Source: Yponomeuta sedellus (taxonomy: Eukaryota; Arthropoda; Insecta; Lepidoptera; Yponomeutidae). From it: a stretch of DNA of 64,000 nt. The translations under genes and the position numbers were made by a program. Within the stretch, counting starts at the first letter, position 1; each line of letters starts with the position of its first letter. Under the pieces are notes generated by a model. It had not been told where the DNA came from. It worked only from the letters and a program-made list of their open reading frames with translations, and did not search any database. The stretch covers positions 16,309,768 through 16,373,767 of the forward strand of contig OW203745.1 in assembly GCA_934045075.1 (NCBI GenBank), given 5' to 3'. Shown one piece after another: positions 20,423-31,070 of this stretch.

Positions 20423-20649
20423 TATGATACTGCACGCATTGCAAGGGTTAAAAAAAGTAGCAGCCACCGACCGCAAGTGTCGACCACCGGCCACAAGTGG
20501 CTGTCGCGCGCTTCAGCTACTTTTGTAGCCGCTTCTAGCTTCTCGTGGCGGCGTTTGTGGCTGTCGCGTGTGGCCCGTGTGCGGCGACACTTAGTCTTTT
20601 CAAAAGTCCTTAATTAACATAGTTTACATAATTATTTTGAACATAGAAC

Positions 20650-21282
20650 TCATATATTGTACTGGCTTTCATTCCAGACCTCATTGTCATCTAAATAATC
20701 CTTTATGTTATAGTAGCCCTTTTGGCACAAAGTGTGCTTAACATATTTTTTGAACCGCGATTCAGGCAAGCTTAATATATCTTCAGGGATTTTATTATAG
20801 AAGCGTATACAATGCCCCATGAAGGATGTATTAACCTTTGCCAGCCTAAATAGTGGGAACAAAAGTTTATGTTTATTTCTAGTATTTACATTGTGTTGGC
20901 TACCTAAAGTTTTAAAGTTACTGATATTTTTCCTAACGTACATAATGTTTTCATATATATACTGACTGGCAACTGTCAGGATGTTAGTTTCTTTAAAGAA
21001 ATCTCTTAACGAATCTTTACTACCCAGCCTATAAATGAATCTGATCGCTCTCTTCTGCAAGACGAAGATGGTCTCAATGTCTGCTGCCCGTCCCCACAGT
21101 AGTATGCCATAGGACATAAGACTATGGAAGTAACTAAAATAAACAAGCCTAGCAGTTGCGACGTCAGTTAGTTCCCTAATTCTTTTGACTGCATATGCTG
21201 CTGAACTAAGCCTATTTGCTAATTTTTCTATATGAGGACTCCATTGAAGCTTTGCATCAATTGTGATACCTAGGAATACAGT
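20650..21282 (-). pseudogene. Reverse transcriptase C-terminus of LINE X
   Basis: About 210 residues are open, with no start in the window part. The frame upstream of 21117 contains LGITIDAKLQWSPHI, the conserved post-polymerase 'LG-V-L-D ... W..HI' block of non-LTR reverse transcriptases. It is followed by SYGILLWGRAADIETIF and LQKRAIRFIY, and ends with RFYNKIPEDILSLPES. The finger, palm and YADD motifs are missing through 5' truncation. A related C-terminus is at 53601-53795. Confidence 0.85.
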
Positions 21283-21527
21283 TGCAATACAGTAGAATAC
21301 GTACCGCCTGACAGTCGATTGTTTATTTTTTTTCTCTCCTTAAGAACCATTCTCGTACCTACTTCAAGGAATATTTATATAATTCATAAAATAGAATAGA
21401 ATATTCTTATAATTCTTTTTTTAGAACATTCCTTGAAGTATGAGGATGGTTCTTACGGAGAGAAAAAAAAAGAATCGACTGTTAGGAGGTACGAAGTTCG
21501 CTGGGTCAGCTAGTTTTAAATGTAAAT

Positions 21528-22008
21528 TCTTCGCTCAGAAGCTACTTGTATAATACAGGGAAACCTAAATATGTAAGCCTTTCATTGCCATTTATATTGT
21601 TTTCTGGTGTGCACTATAAAGAGTTCTAGAGTTCTAATCTAAGCGATTATCTAAGCGAACATATAATAAAGTTTTCTTGTGCAGCCGACTGTACCTATTC
21701 ATCCAACATCATGCTTAACGAAAACAAAACAAAGTTGTGGACAGCAAAACACGGCAGGTGTTCACGAAACAATATAATTTCGATAAAATATGTTAAGTAA
21801 ACATGAAGCATTGCGTCACACAGCAAGTACAGATTAAGCATCAGCTTAATGCGAAATGAAATCTTATAACATAAAAGTCAGTTTAACCACAACGCAGTAA
21901 ACAACAGAAGTTCAACTCAACTGATCATCATCGGTCAGTCATAGTTTTAAGTACTAAAAATTTTACATAAACTTTAAAATGAAAATTTAATAAAACATCG
22001 GAAGGAAA
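21528..22008. other. No gene recognised
   Basis: AT-rich, unique-looking sequence between element O and a SINE B end. Confidence 0.4.
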
Positions 22009-22140
22009 TATGAGCTGGTCAACTACTTCAGCGGTTGAAATTGCCCACCCGCTGGGTACGCGCGTGGTAATTAATCCCATACTCCTCTCTGGAAGAAGAC
22101 CTGTGCCCTGCAGTGAAATATAATAGGCTACGTAAAAAAA
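22009..22140 (+). repeat. SINE B 3' end
   Basis: Runs from a 'caactacttcagcg' block through 'gtacgcgcgtggtaatt' to 'aggctacgtaaaaaa', matching the 3' half of SINE B. The 5' head is absent. Confidence 0.65.
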
Positions 22141-22153
22141 ACTTTAATTAAGA

Positions 22154-22273
22154 CTAGTTTGCCCTTGGCCTCAGATTCCACAGAAATTTCTTGATCTTCT
22201 TGAATCTTGGAGCTTCCACGAGTATGATTTGTGATTCCTCCTCCTCCACAATTTCTCTTTCAGTGGTAATACG
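22154..22273 (-). other. Possible small terminal exon, uncertain
   Basis: A 39-codon minus-strand frame has a biased acidic-then-basic composition: IVEEEESQIILVEAPRFKK, then IKKFLWNLRPRAN and a stop. A stop lies directly upstream, so any coding use needs an acceptor inside the frame (an AG is available near 22257). It lies about 0.8 kb downstream of tektin 2 on the same strand. No homology is recognised and chance is quite possible. Confidence 0.15.
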
Positions 22274-22681
22274 TTAAGCTGACAACCTTCTGTGGTTACC
22301 CCAACTTCCATTTAAACCGCACCTTTCACTTGTTGAAGCGTACAAATAAGCGATTTTAGCCGTTTTCCGCATTATTGCGAAATTGCAACATTACCTGTGA
22401 ATCGGTGTTACCGAATTGCAATGAATTCCTTTGTTGAAACTTTGGAAATTTTGTTAAACGGTCTTTTGATCGATTCACCTTTCATTTCATACGAGCTCTT
22501 GCATCATACGTTCTTTACAGTTGTGACACGATTTCGCCTTAGCTACTAGGTACATACTACCATTCCAATTATTGATTGTTTAGACCTCTTTGGAAACTCG
22601 CGGCTTGGTTGGCTCCGCGCATATTGACATTCGTGTGGGCTTGGCCGACTTTAGGTGTATGGTATCGGTGCAGGGCAAACT

Positions 22682-22792
22682 TACTTAATCTAAAACCAAT
22701 GTCCCATCCCAGGCACTGCAGCGGCCGAGTGGCACACCCATCTTGTGTGAGCGAAGGTGCTACAGGACGCCGTATAAATCAACTCATGCAGT
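22682..22792 (+). repeat. SINE D fragment
   Basis: 'gcactgcagcggccgagtgg' to 'ccgtataaatcaactcat' matches the 3' half of SINE D (clear copies: 52028-52410 minus, 63355-63490 plus). Confidence 0.6.
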
Positions 22793-22924
22793 ACCAATAT
22801 ATGTAGTATGCAGTACGGATAGCCAGAGGTCGCGGGTTCGAATCCCGGCATGGGTGGAATTTTTAGCCTCTAAATAGGTTTTAAGAATTGTCCTTAGCAC
22901 GGGTTAGTGCATTAAAAAAAATAT
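22793..22924 (+). mobile_element. SINE A, 5'-truncated monomer
   Basis: Half a tRNA-like domain, tail 1 and tail 2, inside an 11-bp duplication ACTCATGCAGT (22782-22792 and 22925-22935). It inserted into the end of the SINE D fragment. Confidence 0.8.
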
Positions 22925-23087
22925 ACTCATGCAGTGTCAAGTCTTTCGCAAAGAATACGCCCCTTTAAACACAAATCGTCTCTGAGATAGGTAGATAAAT
23001 TTTTATCGTATTGCAATTAGAGAAAATTCCTCGGAGGATTTAAAAAAAATTAAAAACGAGCCGCACCTAAAGTTCCAAGACCCCAAC

Positions 23088-24578
23088 TCAGTGTCCAGCC
23101 AACTGCAAAGCCGAAGGATAGTGCGTCCTGATGAACCCACATCTCGCTCTGTCCGTATCCAAGTTCTTCCTCTTCGAGGCTATCTCTGCCTCTAGCTCCC
23201 TTCTTTTAACGATCAGGTCTTCTCTTACTCGCTCTGCGTTCCTTGTTTGACCAAGCAAAGCTGTCACTGTCTGGTGTATCTTCTTAACTTCATCTATGAG
23301 TCCCATATGAGGAGTGTCGCGAACATTTTCGCCGTGCGGCCGGCAGTTGTTACGGTTATCCAGCCTGGTCTGGGCCAGTTTCATCGCAGCGTCCATTTTC
23401 ATAGTTGCTGATTGCAGATCTTGTATAAGACACTCCATATCAGCGATTCTTTGTAATGTTATCCTCAGGGTGTCCTCAAGTTTGGTGCAGACCTCCTGGG
23501 TTACAGCTATAGTTTCGGCTAAAGCTTTGTCTGTCAGGTCAGCCTGGGTTCGTAGCTTTCTACCGCCGCCCTCCAGGACGGAGCTTAGACCTGAACGTAG
23601 TTCCGTGGACTTTTGACGGCAAGCCTCACAGTTCTGTATGGATTCTCTGCAGAAGTATTCCCAGTATTCTAGAGGAGCTGTGTTCTCCCCGAACTTCGTC
23701 GCGCCAGGTCGCCACATGATTGTGTTCGATTTTTTGTCCAGTTTCAAGTTTAACGTCTCCATAGTGTAGGCCAGTTCTTTGTCGCAGAAGTCGTATTCGA
23801 TGCGTTGTTTAGCAGCTCTATTATCAGCCAGTTGGTCATCGACCTGTTTCAAAGCCTTCTTGAATGATGACCTCACTTCATTCACAAGAGTATACTCTTT
23901 CCTAAGTTCCTGCTCAGCCAGGTCCGATACTAGCTCTATGTTTAATTTATTCGTGCGCATCTCTAGACATTCCTGGGAAATTGCTTCAGGAAGCATCAAG
24001 GTTCTGGAGGCGCCCTTCAGCCGCTGCCTTTCGGCTTCCAACTTCCTTACTTCATCTGTAATTGCTTTGACTGCTCGCTCCACTTCTACTTTCCATCTGT
24101 ACACGTCTTTTGCCTTCTGCCGCAGTCTCTTAGTGTTATCGTTCTGGATTTTGTCCACAGTGCCGAAGGCCTGCATTATAGCGGTCTTAGCGTTGTACTC
24201 AACGATGTTGGACTCGACCACAGCTTTCTGGTCCAGAACTCGCTGGTTCTGTCTGCGCCATTCCTCTAAGCTGTATCTGGCGATGGAGTACTTATTAACC
24301 GCAGGTCTAGTGCCGGTCATGTCGGCCAAGACGGTCCAGTCAGGTTTTCCGCTTCGTCCGGGCTCTAAGCCTGGTAGGATCTCTTCTTTAGGCTCTCGTG
24401 AGATTTCTTCTTGCTCTTCGCCGGCTAAAGCACCATGGTAGGGTTCTGTCTGAGCGCGAGCTGCGTTCAAGTCTTGGATATCTTTCAAGTTCATGTCTAT
24501 CTTCTTGAAGGCGCCGGTTTCTTTGCACACGGGCGGGCACTTTACTTCCTTCATGTCTTGCTTCATTAATGTGCCCAT
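23088..24578 (-). CDS. Tektin, intronless copy 2 (496 aa), altered nonapeptide
   Basis: The tektin architecture is clear: YSIARYSLEEW (97-107), KLEAERQRLKGASRTLM (179-195), PEAISQECLEMR (197-208), the YWEYFCRESIQNC block (305-317, matching YWEHFCNESIKNC at 308-320 of copy 1) and a heptad-rich C-terminus. The nonapeptide at 413-421 reads RPHGENVRD, with four of nine positions changed from RPNVELCRD, whereas copy 1 has one. Copies 1 and 2 align through the tektin domain but are clearly divergent, so the duplication is not recent. No introns or breaks; start at 24576-24578. A filament role in flagellar doublets is inferred from the family; the altered nonapeptide may mean relaxed or specialised function. 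Confidence 0.95.
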   Translation of the reverse strand: MGTLMKQDMKEVKCPPVCKETGAFKKIDMNLKDIQDLNAARAQTEPYHGALAGEEQEEISREPKEEILPGLEPGRSGKPDWTVLADMTGTRPAVNKYSIARYSLEEWRRQNQRVLDQKAVVESNIVEYNAKTAIMQAFGTVDKIQNDNTKRLRQKAKDVYRWKVEVERAVKAITDEVRKLEAERQRLKGASRTLMLPEAISQECLEMRTNKLNIELVSDLAEQELRKEYTLVNEVRSSFKKALKQVDDQLADNRAAKQRIEYDFCDKELAYTMETLNLKLDKKSNTIMWRPGATKFGENTAPLEYWEYFCRESIQNCEACRQKSTELRSGLSSVLEGGGRKLRTQADLTDKALAETIAVTQEVCTKLEDTLRITLQRIADMECLIQDLQSATMKMDAAMKLAQTRLDNRNNCRPHGENVRDTPHMGLIDEVKKIHQTVTALLGQTRNAERVREDLIVKRRELEAEIASKRKNLDTDRARCGFIRTHYPSALQLAGH

Positions 24579-25369
24579 TTTAATGGGTTATGGTACTAGT
24601 GATATTAATAAAAAATAAAAGCAAAGGGTCAGTAAATGAAATGGGACGAAATTAAAATATTTGTATAATTTTTGATTATTGATGCAAATCTGTTGACTTA
24701 AAACACAATAATCCTATCTATGCCACACAGATTAAAAAGAGATTTTTTATAGTTTATTCGATCGTGACATTTTTCGGCTAAGTAGTTCATAAGCACTAAA
24801 GAGGTGTCACACTTACAGGGACTTAAAGCCAATTCCTGAATTGAAATTTTCGCTAAGTAAACAGTTAACTGTAGCGCTGTCTCTTCGAATATCTCAGAAA
24901 ATATTGTGACAGAACGAAACGAACGAACGTTTAGTGATATTCTCTATTCAGAAACCGGCCGTTAGTATGTCACATGGTATTTAGATTTTCTGCATATAAT
25001 ACGCTGTTTTTCTGTAATAAACCGGGGCTAAATTTGTTACAACGATAGATTTGAGCGCCATCTTTCAAGAGAGAGAAAAAGAGACTGCATAAAACCCTCC
25101 ACTTCCAACAATCTTCAGAACAGATGACAATTTCACGTTGACCGTGTTCTATGGAAAGCTCGCCTGATATAAACTGCCTTTAGCGTACCTACAAAGTATC
25201 AAGTAACTCGCCGATTTCTAGTCAAAGTGACCAGTTCGCTGTGACCGAACGACTTTCTAGCGCAATTACAAAGCCACAAATTACCCAGATGGCATATCGC
25301 GATACGTCAACGCCCCGTACAGACCAACGGAATGGATTAGTGTGGACGTTAAGGGGCGCCCTTAAATGG
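24579..25369. other. Tektin 2 upstream region and dispersed repeat Q
   Basis: The first part is the 5' flank of tektin 2. At about 24825-24962 lies repeat Q ('ttcgctaagtaaacagttaa', 'ctgtctcttcgaat', 'attcagaaaccggcc'), also present at 33120-33245, 47915-48055 and 53850-53965. The remainder is unplaced. Confidence 0.5.
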
Positions 25370-25450
25370 ACACGTTCGTCTAGCGGTATGGCGTTTGGCT
25401 ACATGGGTCCGGAGGTCGTGGGTTCGATTCCTACTGGCGGCCGCGGTTTT
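25370..25450 (+). repeat. tRNA-like SINE head
   Basis: 'tctagcggtatggcgtttgg' and 'gaggtcgtgggttcgattcc' are A- and B-box-like regions. It is followed by non-tRNA sequence and has no proper acceptor stem, so it is SINE-derived and not a tRNA gene. Confidence 0.5.
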
Positions 25451-25792
25451 TATGTACACATGGCCTCAGTCTGGGTGTTTTTCAATTTTTGTGATGTACT
25501 TGGCTGCAAGCATGCTTCTTTTCAAGCAGCATGCTACGATTTTTCAAAATGCGTATTTTTAGGCTGCACGGTCCTTTTGAAAAAACATAGGTCTACTGTC
25601 TAGTATTTACTTACTTGGCTCGATTCGCTTCTACAAGTGGTTCTGCGACACAGTCTGATGATTTGAGATAGTTATTTTATTGAAAAAACTAAGAACTAAA
25701 CTAAAAAACAAAGTCTAGAAAAAAAATTGATAGCAAACACATTGTCGATAAAGAAATGTAGAGTAAACATTATTTAGTATTGTTCTACATGC

Positions 25793-26666
25793 TTGCTGGT
25801 TCTCTGAGCTATGTCGATAACTTTGGTTCTCTGTCGGGTGCATTCGTTACTAATCCTATCCTTCAGAGAAACTCCGAGCATAGCTCTCTCCATAGCTCGC
25901 TGAGTGACTTTGAACTGGAGGACCAACCCTTTCGTGAGTGTCCATGCCTCGGCTCCGTAGGTCATGACAGGTATAACATACTGATTGAAAACTTTCGTTT
26001 TCAAGCATTACGGTATGGATGACGAGAAGACTCGGCGTAGTTTCCCAAATGCTGCCCAGCCGAGCTGGATCCTCCTCTTGGCCTCCTTCTCCATTTTTTT
26101 TTACTTAACTGCAGAATCTGCCCGAGGTAAGAGTATTCGGAAAAGATTTCGAGAAGTTGACCATGTACGACGACCGGTCCTGGATCAATGTGGCTGTAGG
26201 CCATTGATCATGACTTTGGTTTTATCCAAATTCATGCCAAGACCGATACGTCGCGAGGCTGAAGCTAGGCCGGTCAGCATCTGGTTCAGCTCCTCTAGCC
26301 ACTCCGACATTAAGACTTATGTCATCTGCGAATCGCAGGTGTGAGATGTAGTCGCCGTTTATATTATGCCCTTTCCTTTCTAGTCCAGCGTCTTAAACAT
26401 GTCGAGCGCTCAGAGAAGCAAGCTGAAGTGGCAGTGGCTTGGCCAAATCTCGCGAAGAACCGACAACGGTTGGAGTAAACGTGTTCTTGAGTGGAGACCG
26501 CGAATCGGCAAAGGTATTGTAGGACGCCCTCCAACTAGGCGGGATGACGATCTGCGAAAAACTGCAGGCAGATACTGGATGCGGCAAGTTGAAGAAAGGC
26601 CGCTATGGCGCTCATTAGAGGAGGGCTATGTCCAGCAGTGGACTTGTATAGCCTGACGACGACGAC
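25793..26666 (+). mobile_element. RTE-like LINE with inverted 5' part
   Basis: 26399-26656 encodes in sense the C-terminal block KLKWQWLGQISRRTDNGW through LWRSLEEGYVQQW. 25793-26398 is inverted and encodes, on the minus strand, the part just before it (VIPVMTYGAEAWTLTKG and RQRTKVIDIAQRTSK). The copy at 51406-51590 has these two pieces joined in one frame (TKVIDIAQRISKLKWQW), which fixes the breakpoint. GTTCTACATGC (25782-25792) and GTTCCACATGC (26667-26677) form an 11-bp duplication with one mismatch. Several frameshifts mean it is dead. Confidence 0.8.
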
Positions 26667-26677
26667 GTTCCACATGC

Positions 26678-27393
26678 ATGGTCCACTATTGAAATTAATT
26701 ATGTTCCATACATGTGGGTTTAATAGATATACTATTGTCCCGTTTTGAATCACTAAGCGATTGGCAGCTAAATTAAACCTTAGAAAATTTCCGTTGTGTC
26801 AACCAGTTTTGCTCACGATATCAAACCATAGCGAGTGTCTGTAGTGTTCACGTACCTCGTCACTTGATAATGTGAATCCCAGTACACGACCTGCACTGGC
26901 TGTATGTCAGTTTACATCGTAATTACGGGGGTGAGGTTAATAAAAAATATTTCGAATTGTGCTTTCGATACCGCCGACGATAATGTATCGATTGGTCTGT
27001 TAAATGCCCTCTAAATTTTATACGATGTTGGTTCAATTTTATTAATGTTGCTGTTTTTCTAATAACCGTTTCGTTTTCGTTCGGCCGGTTAACTGAGTTC
27101 GGTTAGTATTTTGAACTGCCACGGAGGGGACGATGATCCAGATTTACCCCCAGTTTCTCGTACACTGAAAATCTGTAAATCTGCAGTTAACAGCTGTCAG
27201 TTCTTTTTGTATGCAGTGTGATGGCTGTTAATATTTTGGTAGAGTAGGGAAATTTAACAATTAACTTTTTTATATTCGCGACGGCGAGTGACGTTCATTA
27301 AGCGGGATTACAAAAATAACAAAAGTGTCATATCGTGACAAGCTTCTTGTCATGTGAGCATACATATTTTCGCCTTTGTAACTAAGGTCAGAC
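26678..27393. other. No gene recognised; dispersed repeat R
   Basis: Contains repeat R at about 27150-27235 ('acccccagtttctcgtac', 'gctgttaacag'-like), also found at 49705-49830. No exon seen. Confidence 0.4.
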
Positions 27394-27408
27394 AGTTGTT
27401 TTTCCATT

Positions 27409-28905
27409 GTGAATTTCTTAAAAAAGCAGCACCGATTATACTTGACATATGTCTACAACTTATGTTTGGAACAAGGTGTATTCCCAACAGCTTTCAAAAA
27501 ATCACAAATTACGCCTGTCCATAAACAGGGGGATAGACATAGTGTCAACAATTATCGGCCAATATCAGTACTAACAACTCTCTCTAAAATCCTTGAGAAA
27601 TTAATAAATGTGCGACTCATGAGCTACCTGGAGGATGAGAAGCTCCTGTCGAACTCACAGTACGGATTTAGAGCTGGGAAATCGACAGAAGACGCTGCAA
27701 GTGACCTGGTAAATTATATTGCACGAAATTTAGACAAAGGAAAAAAATGTGTAGGCATATTTCTAGATCTAGCAAAAGCCTTTGACACTGTTTCTATCCC
27801 TATCCTGCTCAAAAAAATGGAAAACATAGGCATTCGTGGAATTCCGTTACAACTTTTTAGGGACTATTTGACAAACAGGTGCCAATGTGTAAAAATTGAC
27901 AGATTGGAAGTTCTGACACCTTCGTGACATACGGAACCCTCAGGTAGTGTGCTCGGGCCCAGCCTCTTCCTCATTTATATTAATGAGCTGTGTCTTCATT
28001 CTCCTACTGCTGGTAAAATATTCACGTTTGCTGATGACACGGCTCTGATTTATGAGGGAAAGACGTGGGATGCAACTCGTGAGATTGCAGAGCAAGGATT
28101 ACGAGAAGTCATCCACGGGCTAGACGTAAATCTTCTTACCCTAAGCACAGAGAAAACAAAATACGTTGCATTTACTATTTCTAAGAAAACTCAACCATCA
28201 GAAAATTATAATATTAAGGCACACAGATGTCACCCTCAATCTAGTCAAACTCCGTGCGGATGTAAAAGTCTAGAGAGAATTAATCATGTCAAATATCTTG
28301 GAGTGGAACTTGACTGCCACCTTTCTTGGAAAAATCAGATTGATGCTCTGACGGCCAGGACACGAAAACTGATATGGGTTTTTAAAAACTTACGCCATGT
28401 TGCCGATTCTAGATTGCTTAGATCGGTTTATTATACCCTGGTTCAGTCCATTCTAGCGTACTGCGGTGTTTGGGGTGGGACTTGCAAGACTAGACTAATA
28501 CATCTAGAGCGTGCCCAGATGTGCATACAGAGATCAGTTCTTAAAGTCATGCACTTCAAACCGTTCCAATTTCCAACCAACGAACTATACACCTTGACCG
28601 AGGTTTTGACAGTGCGGCAGTTGTTTATCTTTAAAATAGTTCTTAAGCAACACTTGGCTACTAACTTTGACTCCCAATACTACTATAGCCTTAGAAGAAA
28701 AGACAAAGTATGTCGTACTGAAAAATGTAATACTGCATTTTATAGACGTTTTTGTGCAGTCCTGTGTCCACACACTTATAACGAACTAAATAAAATTCTA
28801 GAAATACATCCTCTCCCTCTATATCTCCGTAAATTAAAGCTATACAAACATCTGCTTAAGCTTAGCTATGATGAGACAGAAGCTATCCTTTCCATTTTTA
28901 AATAA
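27409..28905 (+). pseudogene. LINE reverse transcriptase with one in-frame stop
   Basis: One continuous frame is broken only by TGA at 27925-27927. Motifs in order: ITPVHKQGDRHSVNNYRPIS, SQYGFRAGKST, the catalytic FLDLAKAFDTV, GSVLGPSLFLIYINEL just after the stop, the second catalytic FADDTAL, KTKYVAF, and VKYLGVELDCHLSWKNQI. The C-terminus ends YDETEAILSIFK. Both aspartate motifs are intact, so the TGA and the 5' truncation are the visible defects. It starts inside the fingers region, with no natural start codon. Confidence 0.9.
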
Positions 28906-28914
28906 GTAGTAAAC

Positions 28915-28993
28915 CACACATAACCACACACCCACACACACAAACACACCCTCACACACACACACACACACCCTCACACACACACACACACAC

Positions 28994-29041
<48 letters not shown>
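28915..29041 (+). repeat. CA-rich microsatellite
   Basis: CACACA runs punctuated by CACCCTCACACA units, inside the 3' UTR of the LINE. Confidence 0.95.
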
Positions 29042-29490
29042 AGCGTTGTTTATTTTAATTTTAATTAATTTTCATTTTAAATTTAATTTTATATTGTTTC
29101 GAGAAATTAATTCGATTTAATTTCAACTTTAAAATTTATAAATCAAATCAAATGACTAGAGAATTATTAATATCCATGTCAGTTATTGTACAGTAAAGCC
29201 TCAGATGTATTGAAGGAAGAAACTGACTCCTAAGATACAGGATCCCCTAGTTTAGGAGTCAGGGACTTAACTAGTTGCCTACAGAACTGTAATTAACTTG
29301 GTCAATAAATTAATAACAAAATTAATAACTAACATTGCACTGATTGCTGTAACACAGGTTTTTAACCTAGCTGAGCGTCAGAAGCTGATCGTTAATTTTG
29401 TATATAGCATTAAGTAAAACCATTTTGTAAAAGCTGTGTACTAATGTATTTGCCCAATAAATATTCTAAATTCTAAAAAAAAATAGTTGT

Positions 29491-31070
29491 GACGTTATTC
29501 TACCCAAAATATATTAATAATGAACCTAACACCTTTGACGGTAAAGAATCCCTGCTTTATTTATAAAAACAGGGTTCAACTAAAGCACTCCCAGAGTGGT
29601 CTTATTTAATCTATGTTTACGCATCTTCCTTATAAATCTTATCTGACTGACTGACTATTTTAGTAAGCGTTTTTAGAGTGTTTTAAGAAATTCTCCTTTA
29701 ACATATATATCCTTCTAAATAATTGTAAAACTTAAATCCTTCTATATAATTGTAAAACTAATTAAGAAAAAGCCTGGCTACCCGTAGCACAAGGTATCTT
29801 AGTTTGGGAACCATAATGTTTTCTATACGGACTTGACCCCCGTGGTGGAGTATGGCCTATACCTTCCTCAGGGAAGAGCCCCTCGATGGGGACATAATGG
29901 GTTGATGATGATGAACCATAATTTAAACCATGTTTTAGTATAAAGTTTTTTCATTGCCTATGCACGTCCTCAGAGAGAGAAAGTATGGGCTATATTTATT
30001 AACAGACTTCAAAAAGGAGGAGTATAAAATAGTATATAGATTGTTAACAGAGGGTCAAAAGAATCAATACCCGACGTGTTTAGATTGAATTCCGTCACAG
30101 ATACATTATAACAGATTAGTATCCCGCCAATTTATGTCGACTTTTTAAATTTTAAATATGGAACTCACGGCGTAATTGTTGCCGCTTATTCCGCTCAAAG
30201 AAGTTTGCGCTAAGTTCACATTGGCTGTTTAGAAACTCACATGGCCGCAGCATTTTTTTTAATTAGTTTTTTTACATAAATCTCTTCACAGCTGACAGTA
30301 GTTCTATTTTTAAAGTTCATTCCGGCTCTTAGGTGGGAAGTAATTTGAATGAGTTTTTCCCTCTTTATGGAGGGAAGCAGCCCAATAATCATATCAAAAC
30401 AACACTACTTTCCGAGTATAAGTGAAAAAATAACTTGAACTGGGAGAAAGTTAACAGCAGTGGAGCACAGACCTTCTCTTTCAGAGAGAGTGTTAAGAGA
30501 GCTTAATCAGCACGTAGGCCCACCGCGGAATGGCCATTTCAGACGGTGATATGATACCCCACCTTTTCTCGCACGCCCGTATAACTTTCGTCTATGCCAC
30601 TTTTCGTACTTACTCTTAACAAATTGATCCATCAGTCTTCCGAATGCTTGTTGTTTAATTAACACACAGTAGTTTTGTTAATCACTGTAGCAAATGCACG
30701 TACACCAATTAAACCATCATTTAGTTGAAGAATGTAGATCACGATGGCTCATCCAAAACCAACTACCAGAACCAGATAGAAATCTGTCGTAATTATTACA
30801 AAAGTTAGCTGTTACGGACTTTCACTTGGACAAGCTGTTTGTTTTCAATTTCTGTGATTAAACTGTAACCATGACGTGATTTTCATTTGTTTGAATGCAA
30901 ATCAGCGACCGACTGTTTGCTTCAGCGAAGTATAGAAATATATAGGTTAGGCGTTTGAAGTGTCAATGGCAAGGCAAAGCTTTTACACGAACTGGTTCTA
31001 GAAATGTCATTTACCTACCAAGTTGAAGATCAGATGATATTATATTGTATATATTATCACATTAACAATA
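29491..31070. other. Mixed repeat fragments, no gene
   Basis: 29826-29912 is the 3' end of the 5S-like SINE ('gtggtggagtatggcctat' to 'gggttgatgatgatg'). 30000-30030 carries 'ttcaaaaaggaggag', a dispersed repeat also at 44350-44460. 30456-30560 resembles SINE B ('cacgtaggcccaccgcgg'). No exon was recognised. Confidence 0.5.

Larger units (their letters stand above)
18875..20590. mobile_element. PIF/Harbinger-derived 1.7-kb palindrome
   Basis: Arms 18875-19680 and 19786-20590 (806 and 805 bp) are near-perfect inverted copies around a spacer of about 105 bp. The termini are GTGTCGCCGCACACGGGCC. The flanks are TAA at left and TTA at right; the empty site at 36380 reads TTA, and PIF/Harbinger elements duplicate a 3-bp TWA, so this looks like a TTA duplication with one change. 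The inner boundary and the spacer carry further CGCCGCACACGG-type termini, as if two internally deleted elements were joined tail to tail. Each arm holds the transposase first exon. No DDE catalytic region is present, so it is non-autonomous. Confidence 0.88.
18738..21290 (-). mobile_element. LINE X, 5'-truncated, split by a Harbinger palindrome
   Basis: The 3' end (18738-18871, with a TTTCAT-type tail on the minus strand) and the remainder (20594-21290) join to match the uninterrupted copy at 36258-36530. The coding part is described separately. The left flank ends GAACTTCGTA and the right flank GAATACGTA, an imperfect target duplication inside element O. Confidence 0.75.
18711..21527. mobile_element. 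Foldback element O, interrupted by a LINE
   Basis: The ends 'aaactagttgacccagcg' (18711) and its complement (to 21527) belong to a dispersed family also seen at 31629-31745 and 44950-45120. At 18738 the element is broken by LINE X and it resumes at about 21295 with 'ccgcctgacagtcgattg'. Its arms (about 21296-21375 and 21424-21526) form an inverted repeat around an AT-rich centre. Confidence 0.7.
27400..29484 (+). mobile_element. Non-LTR retrotransposon (jockey/CR1-like), 5'-truncated
   Basis: The reverse transcriptase frame is followed by a (CA)n-rich 3' UTR (28915-29041) and ends with AATAAATATTCTAAATTCTA and poly(A). The short AGTTGT at 27394-27399 and 29485-29490 may be the target duplication. 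The endonuclease domain and first ORF are missing by truncation. Clade assignment is by general motif similarity only. Confidence 0.8.
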
